From Chara braunii (lineage: Eukaryota > Streptophyta > Charophyceae > Charales > Characeae), in NCBI GenBank assembly GCA_003427395.1, contig BFEA01000056.1, positions 4,107,570 to 4,162,772 of the forward strand: DNA of 55,203 nt. The letters run 5' to 3'. Positions 43,901-54,464 of this stretch are shown piece by piece; positions within the stretch are counted from its first letter, which is position 1, and every line of letters starts with the position of its first letter. Made by a program: the position numbers and the translations under genes. The notes under the pieces are model-generated. The model was not told the origin of the DNA. It did not search any database and saw nothing but the letters and a program-made list of their open reading frames with translations.

Positions 43901-46900
43901 AGCAATACAACTTTCCTCCCACCTGTCCCCCCAGATACAATCCCCTTTCACAATCTGCTTTCAATCAAAACAATAAACTGAAACTGAGATTGCACAAACG
44001 TTCTTTTACTTAAGTTTTAATCATGTCCTAAAAGTGAAATTGAAAGTCAAAGTAAGGATGTAGACAATATACTCGGTCAAACTGTAAAAGGACATTTAGA
44101 TAAGGGTAATAACTGGGTTTATAAAGGGAAATAATAATTAGCTTTCAATTTCCTGCCTCCAGAACTCCTCCTGAGTTCCGGCAGAGCTCCCTCAATCGGT
44201 AGGCAGACTTCCCATAGAGTCTTGTTGCGGTTCTACAGGTTGCAATCCCGCCTGCCGCCTTCCTCTCTGAACAAGATTAGAAAGAGGGGTTTTCAGACTC
44301 TCAAGATACAGTAGAGGGAAAACCCAACTCCCAGGAGAGGACCTTGTTGCCTTGACGCGCATGAGGGTCTTACAATGGTGGTCAAATCGCAGAAGCTGCT
44401 TGGTCAACCGACGTCGAACTGTGAACTGTTAACCTTCTGACAAACCTCCAGATCGAAATGGTAATCCGTTCTTGCAATATGACCACTCCATCAAGTCACA
44501 CCGCCATTTCCTCAGTCTAAACCCCTGCTACGCATCCTTGAAAGGTTGCGTTCAAAAAGACCATACCCCTGTGCTCTGTTCGAAACACGGTCAGAATTCA
44601 ACAATTAACTGAATTGTGCGCATAACAATCTGCGAATACCGTGATAGCAGGTTGTACCGCAAGGTGCAGTCAAACGCTGTGTGTTGAGCGAGCACAACTA
44701 GGAAGGAGCTTAGCAAAATGCAGTGATATGTTTGCATGTCTGTAATAGATGTCATAAAAAGCTTAACACCGATGCATAACAAGCCGAAACAAGTCAGAAT
44801 CCACAGCAAAAGGGGCAGCAAAAAGAATATACTCAGCAGAAAGAGGGACATCAGTATATAGCTATGCACGACACTTTATTTCGCAAGGCACAACAGACTC
44901 CCGGCCCCACCAATCGATACAGCAAAGATATAGCAACAACGCACCAATCCCTTGGAACAGTGGAAGCAGCAATCGCTCAGCAAATGAGATACAATATTTG
45001 TATGATGGGGGATACTGCAGTAGTAGCGGAAATGTTACAGTGGCTCCAACAAGAAACAATACAGTAGCTCCTTCAAATGGAGAAAGCATCGGGCCCCCAA
45101 CTTCGAACAATCTCGAGCCATCAGCAGTAGCAGTTCATCGTTGCTGAAAGTAGCAGCAAAGCTTTGGTGGTAGTCAATGACCTCCACCTGAGGAGCTCTA
45201 GTTAATCCGACCGAAACAGTGCGGATTGTGGCCCTGATCGGGGAATAACCGCAATTGTTGTAATCGGGATGGTTGGATGCTAGAGCCCGGAGTCAGTACC
45301 ATACCGGAGCTGAGAACGTTTTGCAGCAAAGGGCCGAAAACTGACAATCAACCTAGCTAGAAGCAACCATGCACCCTGCTCGCCAGATGTGTCTACTTGT
45401 CACCGATCAACCAGCCACCAAAACAGGCCAAATAGCCTCCTCCATCTCCACTGTTCCTCCTTGTCCCACCCGACCGCCAAATATGCAAGATGAGAACGAA
45501 TATCCCGCCAGAATCTCATTGGGTATAGCTCAGGTCGACGTGCATTCCAAGTCAACCAGGTGAGCTCACTCTCTCTCCTTTTCCTTTATTCCTGCTCTTA
45601 TCTCGTTTCCCTGTCACACCCTCATGGCAACGCCGTACCAGGTATACCTCCTGCCTCCCTGCTATGGTCATCGGTCCTCCTTCTGCTCCAAAGGTGGGTC
45701 ATGGCAAACCATCCCCAATACTACATACGTACAAATCGTTAGCGAGGAAACATCGCGGGAACAAGTGGCGTGGAGAAGATCACGAGCAAGTCAAACAGTA
45801 GCCATGAGATCACGAATGACGAGCGGGCTGCAATTAGATCACCCTCCGCTATTCGTCAAAAGTGCAAAATGAGAGTGCATTTTCCTCTTAAAACGTGAGA
45901 AGATACACTTCATAAAAAATAAAAACAAAAATAAAACTACTTTCCCGGGGTGCAACTCTTATCTATCATATATCAAAACTTATACACTAACATCCAAAAT
46001 TAACTTTATAATTTGTTTCTTAACTATGAGAAACCCCTATTTAGCATTTTTCCTCGCTCGATTCCATCTGGAAACGAACGAGATACTTCTCCCCTGATCC
46101 ACTCTACTTAGGTAGAGCTCACCACCTCTAGAGTTCCCTAAAAGCAGGCACACACTCAGGTGGTAGGTCGCAGACCCGGGGCATGGGTCTGCTGTATGCG
46201 TGTAGCATGGGCCTTGATAAGGCGACCCCGATGCAGGTCTTGGTGGTAGTAGCAAGTATTCAAATGCGAACTTTGAAGACCAATGGGGAGAAAGGTTCCA
46301 CGAGAATCAGTCGACCACTTGCGACCTCCGCGTTGTGCCTCATGTGCCTATGCAGTTCCCCATTCATCGGGTCACACTCACCTCTCTCAGCAGACTCGCG
46401 GTCGGCGGACAGTGCACCCCCGACAACCCTCGCCATCCTCTGGTTGCATCCATGCAGGCTTGGTCTGAATGCCCTCAAATTCCTTCCAGTTTAGATTATC
46501 GACGCTCTCCAAATGGAAAGCGAGGGAAGCTACGATCACCGTGACGGGGCCCCACCCTCTCACACACGTGGACCTCTTCGGTCCGTGTTTTCAATATGGG
46601 TAGGATAGAGGAATTTTTGTCAGCATCCAAAACGCGCAGGAACCCCAGCGGCCCTGCTAAAAGAAGCGCGTGGTTAAGGTCCTCAATTGTCGTAGCGGCC
46701 ACCCACGTGCAACAAAGTGGTAGCCGAGCCATACCCATCGGGCCCGACACCCGTCTCGAAACCGATCACCGAGCCAAAGACGTCCGAAAAAAAAAAAAAA
46801 GTCGAAATAAAAAGAATAATAATACATAAAAATTAAACTCAAGGAAATAAAAAGGTAAGAGGGCGAGAAGTCGCACGCCCACTGGCCCATGACACCACGC

Positions 46901-47082
46901 ACACCCAGGCTGTGCATGGTTGGCCCTTCGCCATCGATACCTCACGCTCATCGCTCACCCAGACGAGGACCTAAACTTCCTCCCGCGTGCGCGCCTCCAA
47001 ACGGGCAAGGTTGCGTTAGTGTGACTTGCAGAAAACACGCCAAATACCCTTGTAAGGGTATTCAAGTTTGGTACGACAACGT

Positions 47083-47596
47083 TTCGACACCATAGCTTTA
47101 GGGAAGCTTCGTCATCATCTCCGAATGCTCGAAGATAATCAGAAAGACTCTTGAAGACGTTCGTAAGTTGAGGTAGGTTGGGATACCTCTTCATATCGAA
47201 TTGGCATGTCCTCCCTCTTGGTTGATCACTCCAAAGCAACTTAAGAGTTTATGCATTCTCATCCACGAAGCGGGGAGATAACATTATCATAGTGTAGTAG
47301 CCAAATTAGAGTTGAGGAACGAAGTGGGTAATCATCATCACAACGATAATCACCAAGAATCGCAGCGTGGCAATCAATGGCATTGGAGGTGCAATCATCA
47401 CCAGGGGAACTGAAATTTCTCGCAGCCAGCGTGACTAAGCGATTGCTCTTCCACCACCAGGATAATATCACTACACGCGTGCTCTTCCGGGATGAGGGTA
47501 AAAGAGAAATACACAGTAAAGTGAGGTTTTCGATACTGTAGGTCCGATTAGTTTGAGTAAGATAGATAACTAACGAACAAATCTGCTTGTTCTTTC
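47083..47596. other. No gene recognised
   Basis: 514 bp between LTR copy 3 and the LINE relic. Contains CATCATC-rich sequence but nothing I can name. Confidence 0.5.
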
Positions 47597-48420
47597 TTGT
47601 CTGTTGGCACTACTGTTTCTAACATGGAGTGGTTTCCCCAAATGGGGGAGAACGATACTCCTCAGAGGGTAAACCTCTCTGAAACTGAAAAGGAAAGGTT
47701 GTGGAATCCCTTCAACGAATGCCATAGTAGGCAGAAAATTTTGTCCACTGGAATCTGTACTCCTCGGTTCACTAAGGCTATTAGAGAACCGGACAGAGTG
47801 AGAATTAAAATTGATCTAAGAGTGTATGAAGTGCAGACATAATGGCTTAGGGAACACGTGGTGATGATATTTTTTGACAAAGCTGCAGTAAACCTACCTG
47901 TTGACATAAAATGAAAAGCAATCCGATCCTACGAAAATGGTTGGATCGGAATGTCGATATTGGGGAAAGAACCAAAAAGGGGTTTCTCCATAAATGAAGG
48001 CAATAATTTGTTGTCATATGTCGCTTGCAACAAAGAGGTAGCTGATTCGATGTTAAGAATAGGAGGTGATAAAATTGAACATGATGGAAAAATGTATGAG
48101 GTGTTCTTTAAACCCTTGATGTCGGAAAAAGGACCTCCAGGGTTGGAGAAAAAACTGAAAGTAGACTTTTTTTTTGTTTGTTTGTTGCCTACCTATCCCG
48201 ATGGTGGATCTAACAGTCTTGAAGGACACCGTGGAACTGACATTCGGTAAAATAATTAAAAAAAATTCAGTTACCAAGGAGCCAGAAAGCTGGAATTGGC
48301 CAGTGTTAAGTTCGATCTCGAACCTTCAGCCAAAGAAAACTACACGCAGTCGATCTGCTCGACAACGGAGAAACAATACAGATCGAGGTTGCTTCTCCCG
48401 ATACTCCGTGGTGCTCAGAG
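47597..48420 (+). pseudogene. LINE ORF1-like relic, forward copy
   Basis: One frame with stops at 47840 (TAA) and about 47912 (TGA), then a frameshift in the T run near 48170. Recognisable parts are VVMIFFDKAAVNLPVDIK, AIRSYENGWIGMSILGKEPK, a continuation resembling the reverse copy (LPIPMVDLTVLKDTVELTFG), SVKFDLEPSAKENY and finally EVASPDTPWC. It aligns with the reverse copy at 48415-49044 and ends at the same Cys motif where that copy's debris begins. I take it for the nucleic-acid-binding ORF1 of a LINE; the family name is inference. Confidence 0.55.
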
Positions 48421-49429
48421 TTGTTGCAGTTGAGGTTTGAGCCATTGGAACGATCTGTCAGTGTTGCGCTTGTCCACAATATGCTTACTATTAGAAAAGG
48501 AGGAGCCGGAAATGTTCCGTTGAGGAGTGACTTGGCAGGGCTGCGGAGGCTTGCATTGCTGGCCTACTTGCCCTGCCTGTTCCATTGGGTTCAGGCCGAG
48601 AGGGGAGGAACCCCCTTCGGCAGTCTTCCCGTACGGTGCGGTTTCCTCAACACAGAGATAGTCGCCGTCCATCCGGATGTAGCGATTACATCCTTTACAC
48701 CACGGTGTGTTGCTGTTGACCAAATCACCCAATAGATACCCTTTCCCTGTGAACACTTTCGGTGTATTGACAAATTTATGTTCTGCACTTGGGTGCAGTC
48801 CGTACTTGATGTTTCCCAGATTAAGATCAACTGGGTCATTGACAACGTCGTAATCTTTGATTACTTTCCCCATGGCGAGCTCAATTCCAGTTCTGATATA
48901 CATAGAGGCGTCGATGGGGAACCACATAACGAACGTTTTCTCCTCTTCCCTGTGTGCAAGCCAGTGTGCCTTTGACATCCATTGTCTGACGAAGATCTTA
49001 TCTTTCGTTCGACAAATTGTTCGATTCCTCTTTTCAGCATCCATTAAGACATCAGTGGTAATTTCAGAACGTAGGTTAGTTGCATTTTGCTCTCGAAATG
49101 AGTGAGCCCCATGTGTGTGAGGAGCTTGTCCTCAAGTATGAGTGCATCCTCGATAGAACGAACAATATCGAGTTTTCTGTCATTGGTGAGGTTTTTCGCC
49201 TTCCCTTGAAAGAGGTTGCTACGGCGTGTTGTTTGAGGAAGGCTTCTTCGACTTCACGGATACTCTCCTTGGGCCGTATCTCGATATCATCCTCCTCCTT
49301 GTTAATCGTCGCCTCGACATAGTCCGAAACATCCTGCGATGTTTGATGCAGATACCAGTCGCCAACCACAGAGGCCAACTGGTTGAGCTCCTCGTCGTGG
49401 GAAGGGCCGGGTGGTACTGTGGTATCCAT
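48415..49429 (-). pseudogene. LINE ORF1-like relic, reverse copy
   Basis: An N-terminal frame (49429-49076, MDTTVPPGPSHDEELNQLAS) is shifted one base relative to a 209-codon frame (49044-48415). The latter contains KTFVMWFPIDASMYIRTGIE, LGNIKYGLHPSAEHKF and TPWCKGC...YLC, a C-x2-C-x11-C knuckle. It is homologous to the forward copy over about 100 residues and points toward it (convergent). The C-terminus after residue about 150 is Q/S-rich. No ORF2 follows. Confidence 0.55.
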
Positions 49430-49868
49430 CCTCTAGCCACCTGCGGAGTTACAATATATCTGAATGAACTTGTTTTGCAAATTATCCCTTTCCCTAAAAG
49501 GAATTATGGGAACCTCTGCTGCCGATAAACACAATTGGAGCTTCTACATAGTCCAAAACATCCTGCGATGTTTGATGCAGACACCAGTCGCCAACCATAG
49601 AGGCCAACTGGTTGAGCTCCTCATCCTACAGAGAAGGGTGTTCTGCTTGTTCCTCATCCTGGGAAGGGCCGGGTGCTACTGCGGTATCCATCCTCTAGCC
49701 CCCTGCGGAATTAAAATAAGATTTGGTGCGGAAGTCAAAATAAGATTTGGTGCGTAAGTCCGGATTCCGACCGGGCGCCTTGGCATATGTCTGAACTTGT
49801 ATTGCAAATTATCCCTTTCCCTAAAAGGAATTATGGGAACCTCTGCTATTTACAGCCGCCGGTAGACA
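49312..49868. repeat. Tandem duplication at the LINE 5' end, beside the enolase
   Basis: Block 49312-49530 (ACATAGTCCGAAACATCCTG to ACCTCTGCTGCCGATAAACAC) is repeated at 49550-49868, where it has two extra insertions (an extra CCTCATCC stretch at 49620-49650 and a doubled AAATAAGATTTGGTGCG at 49716-49755). Identity is above 90% in the shared parts. Confidence 0.85.
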
Positions 49869-50282
49869 CGATTGGAGTCGTGGGAACGAATGTGGCCATA
49901 ACTGAAGTATGAAGTACAGTGCACGCCGGATTGAACTGCCGCTCGATAATGCAGATGAGCAGTCTGATGGAATCCTGGGCACCGTGTGCACAGTACTGGT
50001 AGAAGCGGGATGCCTGGTGCATCGTAGGGCCACAGTGTGATAGACGGTGCACTGTACGAAAAGGTGAATAAATTCGAAAGCGCGTCCGTAGATTGCGTAG
50101 CACAGCTCACAGCGTCGCCTTCGCGTTGTAGTAGGGTTTTCCTTTGTCATCGTCCTCCTCGGCGGGTTGGCGGGCGTCGTCGCCATCGCCAAAAAGCCAA
50201 CGCCGTCTCTCTTCCTCTTCCGGTGCCTTGTGCTCTTCTTTGGCCCTCTTTTTTTCTCGCAACTAATTAGATCATCGTGAAG
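49869..50282 (+). promoter_or_regulatory. Enolase upstream/5' leader region
   Basis: This is the only unique sequence between the LINE debris (ending near 49868) and the enolase ATG, so the promoter and 5' UTR are probably here. Three related GTAC-containing sites occur: GTACAGTGCAC at 49914-49924, GTGCACAGTAC at 49986-49996 and GTGCACTGTAC at 50047-50057. The first and third are exact reverse complements. An AT-rich GAATAAATT lies near 50066. The last 130 bp are pyrimidine-rich, as in a 5' UTR. I cannot place a transcription start. The long minus-strand open frame across this region and the gene start is antisense shadow. Confidence 0.5.
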
Positions 50283-51623
50283 ATGGCGATCACGATCTCT
50301 GCAATCAAGGCCCGGCAGATCTTCGATAGCCGTGGCAATCCGACGGTGGAGGTGGACGTTACCACAAGTGATGGCGCGCAGTACCGCGCGGCGGTGCCGA
50401 GTGGTGCTTCTACCGGCATTTACGAGGCCCTGGAGCTCCGCGATGGCGGCAAGGACTACATGGGCAAGGGCGTGCTGAAGGCGGTCAGCAATGTCAACGA
50501 CATCATCGCCCCCGCGTTGATTGGTAAGGATGTGACGGAGCAAACGGCCATCGACAACTACATGGTTGAGCAGCTCGACGGCACGCAGAACCAGTGGGGA
50601 TGGTGCAAGCAGAAGCTCGGCGCCAATGCCATCTTGGCGGTGTCGCTGGCGCTCTGCAAAGCTGGCGCCGGCGCCAAGAAGATCCCGCTCTATCAGCACA
50701 TTGCGAATTTGGCGGGAAACTCGAAACTGGTGCTTCCTGTCCCTTCGTTCAACATCATCAACGGCGGCTCGCATGCGGGTAACAAGCTAGCCATGCAGGA
50801 GTTTATGATTCTGCCGACGGGCGCCGCCACATTCAAGGAGGCGATGAAGATTGGATCAGAAGTGTACCACCATCTCAAGTCCATCATCAAGAAGAAGTAC
50901 GGGCAGGACGCGACGAACGTGGGTGATGAGGGCGGATTTGCGCCCAACATCCAGGACAACAAGGAGGGGTTGGAGTTGATTAAGGCGGCCATCGAGAAGG
51001 CAGGATACACGGGCAAGGTGACGATAGGCATGGACGTGGCGGCGTCGGAGTTCTACGACGAGAAGACGAAGATGTACGATCTGGACTTCAAGACGGAGAA
51101 CAATGACGGCAGCGCGAAGATCACCGGCGATCAGCTCATTCAGCTGTACCAGTCGTTTTGCGACGAGTACCCTCTGGTCTCCATCGAAGACCCCTTCGAC
51201 CAAGACGATTGGGAGCACTACGCCAAGCTGACTGATTTGATCGGCGAGAAGGTACAGATCGTCGGTGACGACTTGCTGGTGACCAATCCGAAGAGAGTGG
51301 AGAAGGCCATCGCTGAGAAGTCAGCGAATGCTCTTCTCCTCAAGGTGAACCAGATAGGGTCGGTGACAGAGAGCATCGAAGCCGTGAGGATGTCGAAGAA
51401 GGCATGGTGGGGAGTGATGACCAGCCACAGGAGCGGAGAGACGGAAGACACTTTCATCGCTGATCTTGCGGTCGGACTTGCCACTGGACAAATCAAGACG
51501 GGAGCACCGTGCAGATCGGAGCGCCTAGCGAAATACAACCAGCTGCTGCGTATTGAGGAGGAGCTTGGCGATGCCGCTGTGTACGCTGGTGTCAATTTCC
51601 GTACCCCGGTTGAGCCCTATTGA
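50283..51623 (+). CDS. ENO: Enolase (2-phosphoglycerate dehydratase), intact, no introns
   Basis: Encodes 446 residues of a cytosolic-type plant enolase, which interconverts 2-phosphoglycerate and phosphoenolpyruvate in glycolysis. The frame also opens at a GTG at 50277, but the ATG at 50283 (A at -3, G at +4) gives the family N-terminus [20 protein letters not shown]. Key residues are present: substrate loop SGAST (40-44), H164 and E173 ([11 protein letters not shown]), E216, metal ligands D251, E302 and D329, catalytic K354, HRS 382-384, K405. The WGWC-type insertion at 104-108 is the green-plant signature. There is no transit peptide. The whole frame is uninterrupted, whereas land-plant enolase genes usually have many introns. 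One oddity is W375, where a glycine precedes the conserved WG in nearly all enolases I know; a single G-to-T change (GGG to TGG at 51405) explains it. It could be a functional gene or a retrocopy. Confidence 0.97.
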   Translation: MAITISAIKARQIFDSRGNPTVEVDVTTSDGAQYRAAVPSGASTGIYEALELRDGGKDYMGKGVLKAVSNVNDIIAPALIGKDVTEQTAIDNYMVEQLDGTQNQWGWCKQKLGANAILAVSLALCKAGAGAKKIPLYQHIANLAGNSKLVLPVPSFNIINGGSHAGNKLAMQEFMILPTGAATFKEAMKIGSEVYHHLKSIIKKKYGQDATNVGDEGGFAPNIQDNKEGLELIKAAIEKAGYTGKVTIGMDVAASEFYDEKTKMYDLDFKTENNDGSAKITGDQLIQLYQSFCDEYPLVSIEDPFDQDDWEHYAKLTDLIGEKVQIVGDDLLVTNPKRVEKAIAEKSANALLLKVNQIGSVTESIEAVRMSKKAWWGVMTSHRSGETEDTFIADLAVGLATGQIKTGAPCRSERLAKYNQLLRIEEELGDAAVYAGVNFRTPVEPY

Positions 51624-52600
51624 GTGTTCTTTTTTATTGATTATTTGGTTCAACGCTTCTGACGTTTAGTGATCTTTGTAAGGGCATCTTGGCGTAGTGT
51701 TCTATTTTTATCTGGGCTTGTCGTTGCATTTGGAAAAATTATTATGTCTTTTTTCTTTATGGTGGGAATAGCTCTTCTGCCAAGCGTGCGACAGTGCGGC
51801 TGCGTCGCACACCGAGCTGTTTACCTCATTATAGTGATGTAGCCCGATGGGCATGGATGGCGTTTTTTTTTGTTTTTTTTGTTCTTTCTCGCAATACTCT
51901 GGCGTTGTGGAGTTGAACAGAGGGCTCTCCTATTCATCCATCTTACGCTTCTGTGTAGGTGGTAGGAGTTTCTGGTACTCGTGTCTCGTCTGTGTAGGTG
52001 CGCTGGTATTTCTCTTCTGTGTAGGTGCTGGATCTTCTCTTCTGTATACGTAGGCGCTAAGAATGTTTACTCGTAATTTATAGGTTTAGAATTCTTTCAG
52101 GACGACTTGTTTTGGTGACGCAATGGTGTGTCAATCCTATATATTGTTTAGGGTATTCTTGTACTCGGAGTTTCTTTTTTTCGCTTGAGATTAAGAAATC
52201 AGAAGAAACATAACAAAACAACGCGAGTTTTGTGAAAATGGCGAGAGAGCATAAGAGGAAATGACTGGGTGTGAAAAGCTGATATTGCGCCTCTCATTTG
52301 TGAAACACTGTTTCCTGCTTTCCTGTAAGTGTTGTTCAACGGTCATCCCGTCGGAGGAGTGCAGAGAAAAATAATTGAACCGTCAATGGAAAAAGGGCTT
52401 GTATTTTTTTTCTGACCCAGAAGGGATCGAAAAGTCGGTGTGCAACAGTTATAATTATTATAATCTTTTCGTCGAAATCCTGAGGATTCGTTAGGAGTAG
52501 TGAGCGAGAACAACGTACAGTGCAGCATGGCAGCCGTTTTCACCCTCATGGAACGCCTGGTCGTTATCGCTGTTTCTAGACCCATAGGTGCGCGCCAAAA
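51624..52600. other. Enolase 3' flank
   Basis: T-rich sequence after the stop, plausible 3' UTR. A TGTAA at 51677 matches the poly(A) signal used by some green algae, but this is weak. Near 51947-52055 the phrase CTTCTGTGTAGGTG recurs about four times at 25-35-bp spacing. No poly(A) tract or target-site duplication that would mark a processed retrocopy is visible immediately downstream. No gene was recognised. Confidence 0.4.
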
Positions 52601-53220
52601 ATAGAGCGAGAATGACCGGGCATTCCATTCGCATGACGAGGGTACTCTATCTAATTCAGGGTCTTAGACTGTATTTAGACGTACTGGTGCGTCAAGTACA
52701 ACTATTATGCTAATAACCTGGCGTTCTATTTCGTTGAAGGGGGTAGTCTAATCCAGTATCTTACAAGTAGGTCCGATTCCTGTGAAATCGTCGGTTCCTC
52801 TCCCAGTTAAATACTTTTTTATTTTCTTTTTTTTTTCCCACAAGTGTGATCGCGTTGACGTATTGTCATTGAACTGACCGGCCCCAGGCAACTCAGAATT
52901 ATGTTATTTTTCTCATCTGCTGCTCATCTGATCGCATCTGGAATAGAACTCGGGTATGTTTTTCAACAGGTCGTGGGTATATCAACTGAGCTAGGATCGT
53001 TTGATTGAATGAGAGAGCTAACTAAACATTGGTTTGACTCGTCAGACTTAAACAAGCATGATGAGGCCGACTCCATTCTTCGTCCCGAATATAACGTCCG
53101 CCCATTATAGAGGTATTTGGGGCAATTTGCTGTCCAGGTACAGCCATAATGACCAGGCTTGCGTTCTATTGGGGTGAAGGCGGTCAGATCAGTTGGTCTC
53201 AGCGGCTATGGCATGCCTGA
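52601..53220. repeat. Dispersed repeat D2, copies 2 and 3
   Basis: 53080-53200 (ATATAACGTCC...GTATTTGGGGCAATTT...GTCCAGGTACAGCCATAATG...GGGTGAAGGCGGT) matches 35950-36066. 52650-52750 (GTATTTAGACG, AACTATTATGCTAATAACC, GCGTTCTATTTCGTTGAAGG) is a more diverged copy only 400 bp away. Confidence 0.6.
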
Positions 53221-53455
53221 TCCATTCTCAAGGTATAAACAAGATGCTCCTCTGTGACCAGGCTTTTAATGTGCTGTGATGAAAATGCTGTTTAACGATC
53301 CGGATCTTGCCAGACAAACGGGAAAAGAGTGACTCTCCCCTTTTTTTCTTTTTCTTTTTTCTTTTTTTTTTGTCTTTTTTTTGGTTCTTTTTGTTTTTTC
53401 TCCTCTGTTTTCCGGGTTTCTGCAACGCGAACTTGGACATGTAGGGCCCAGCCTT

Positions 53456-53915
53456 CTCGGAGGCATTATAAAACGACCACTTCCCCCACCCCCCACCTTT
53501 TCCCCAACTCCCTGTGTCGCTTGTTTGGGCGATGAAGACTACATTCAATCTTTTTTTTTCAATGAATGTCATGAAAAATTGTCGGAGGTATATCATAAAA
53601 CGACCACTTTTTGCTCCCCTCCCCCCCCCCTCCTTCCCGCCCCTCTTTCGCTTGTTTGTGTGGTAAAGTGAGTATCTCCGGTGGTCACTTCATTGCCTTT
53701 GAATCCAATGAAGTCACGATAAGAATGCCTCCGCTTGTGTTTCGATGAATGTCATGAAAAATTGCGGGAGGCGTTCTTAAAAAACCGATCACCTTTTGTC
53801 GCCCGCCTTTTTCGCTTGTTTTTGTGGTCAGCGAGTGTGGCCCTGAAGAGCGTGAAGAATGCTGTATTGCCATTGATTGTATTTGTTTTAATCAATGTCC
53901 CGAAAAATCTGCCCT
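53456..53915 (+). repeat. Imperfect tandem repeat, three to four units
   Basis: Units share (A/G)ATGAATGTCATGAAAAATTG, GGAGGC/GGAGGT, AAAACGACCACTT and TTTCGCTTGTTTGTGTGG. Starts near 53456, 53562, 53743 and a partial one at 53893. Periods of 110-180 bp vary with C-rich and T-rich internal runs. Confidence 0.65.
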
Positions 53916-54330
53916 CAGATTCATTTCATATTCATCTGATTCCAGCATTACGGTTCAAACTGGTTCTTGCTCTTACTGCGGCGCCCTTGATCGATTGATC
54001 ACTGTTAATTACTCCATTGAAGTAAATGAGAGTCGTTGGGAGATTAATTTAGACCCCGGTTTGTATAGGCAGCACTGAGTATCGGTGTGCTCTTTTCTTG
54101 CCTATTCCAAATCTATTATGACTATGTCAATGGCTTGGCTGATCACGTGAGGGCTCTTTTGTACTATCTGCTTAGCTCATTTATGATGATGTCTATACAT
54201 GAAGACTAATTCACTTCGCAACTACCGATGCACTCAACTTTGCCTGCGTTCACCTATCGAAATAAAACTGTTGCGTGGCTCTATTTGATTTTGATCTTTG
54301 TGCGGCGGGTAGTCAGTCTGCCATTTGTAT

Positions 54331-54463
54331 GGATTTTATGCGATTGCAATATCTGGTTTCCAGGAGGAGTGGTCCCAACAGGAGTGGTCCCAACCAATAA
54401 TGGACATAATTTTATGCGATTGCAATACCTGGTTTCCAGCAGGAGTGATCCCAACCAATAATG
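54331..54463 (+). repeat. Tandem pair carrying the dispersed motif
   Basis: TTTTATGCGATTGCAATA followed by CTGGTTTCCAG(C/G)AGGAGT and TCCCAACCAATAATGG occurs twice (54331-54401 and 54408-54463). In the first copy AGGAGTGGTCCCAAC is itself doubled. Confidence 0.85.
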
Positions 54464-54464
54464 G

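Larger units (their letters stand above)
40157..47078 (-). repeat. Giant LTR, copy 3, probable solo LTR
   Basis: Reverse complement of copies 1 and 2. The 3' end TGTCGAGCGC (plus strand, from 40157) equals the GCGCTCGACA end of copy 1. Alignment is clear from 40157 to about 44400, including both tandem arrays. It is not visible to me between 44400 and 47030. The LTR-start palindrome (ATACCCTTACAAGGGTAT on the minus strand, 47044-47061) marks the other end. Proposed termini TGTCG/CGACA are perfect inverted repeats flanked by ACGT at 40153-40156 and 47079-47082, a possible 4-bp target duplication. No internal region follows, so a solo LTR fits best. A foldback element is inserted at about 43018-43500. 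Confidence 0.65.

Noticed and set aside
43991-44001. AACGT at 43997 as the target duplication closing LTR copy 3 at 43996
   Set aside because: Homology to LTR copy 1 clearly continues past it to about 44400, so the match is chance.
50277-50282. GTG at 50277 as enolase start
   Set aside because: A nuclear eukaryotic gene should start at ATG; 50283 gives the family N-terminus and good start context.
49821-50774. 317-codon minus-strand open frame over the enolase start and upstream region
   Set aside because: Antisense of a GC-rich conserved gene; the peptide has no domain and its length is explained by enolase codon composition.
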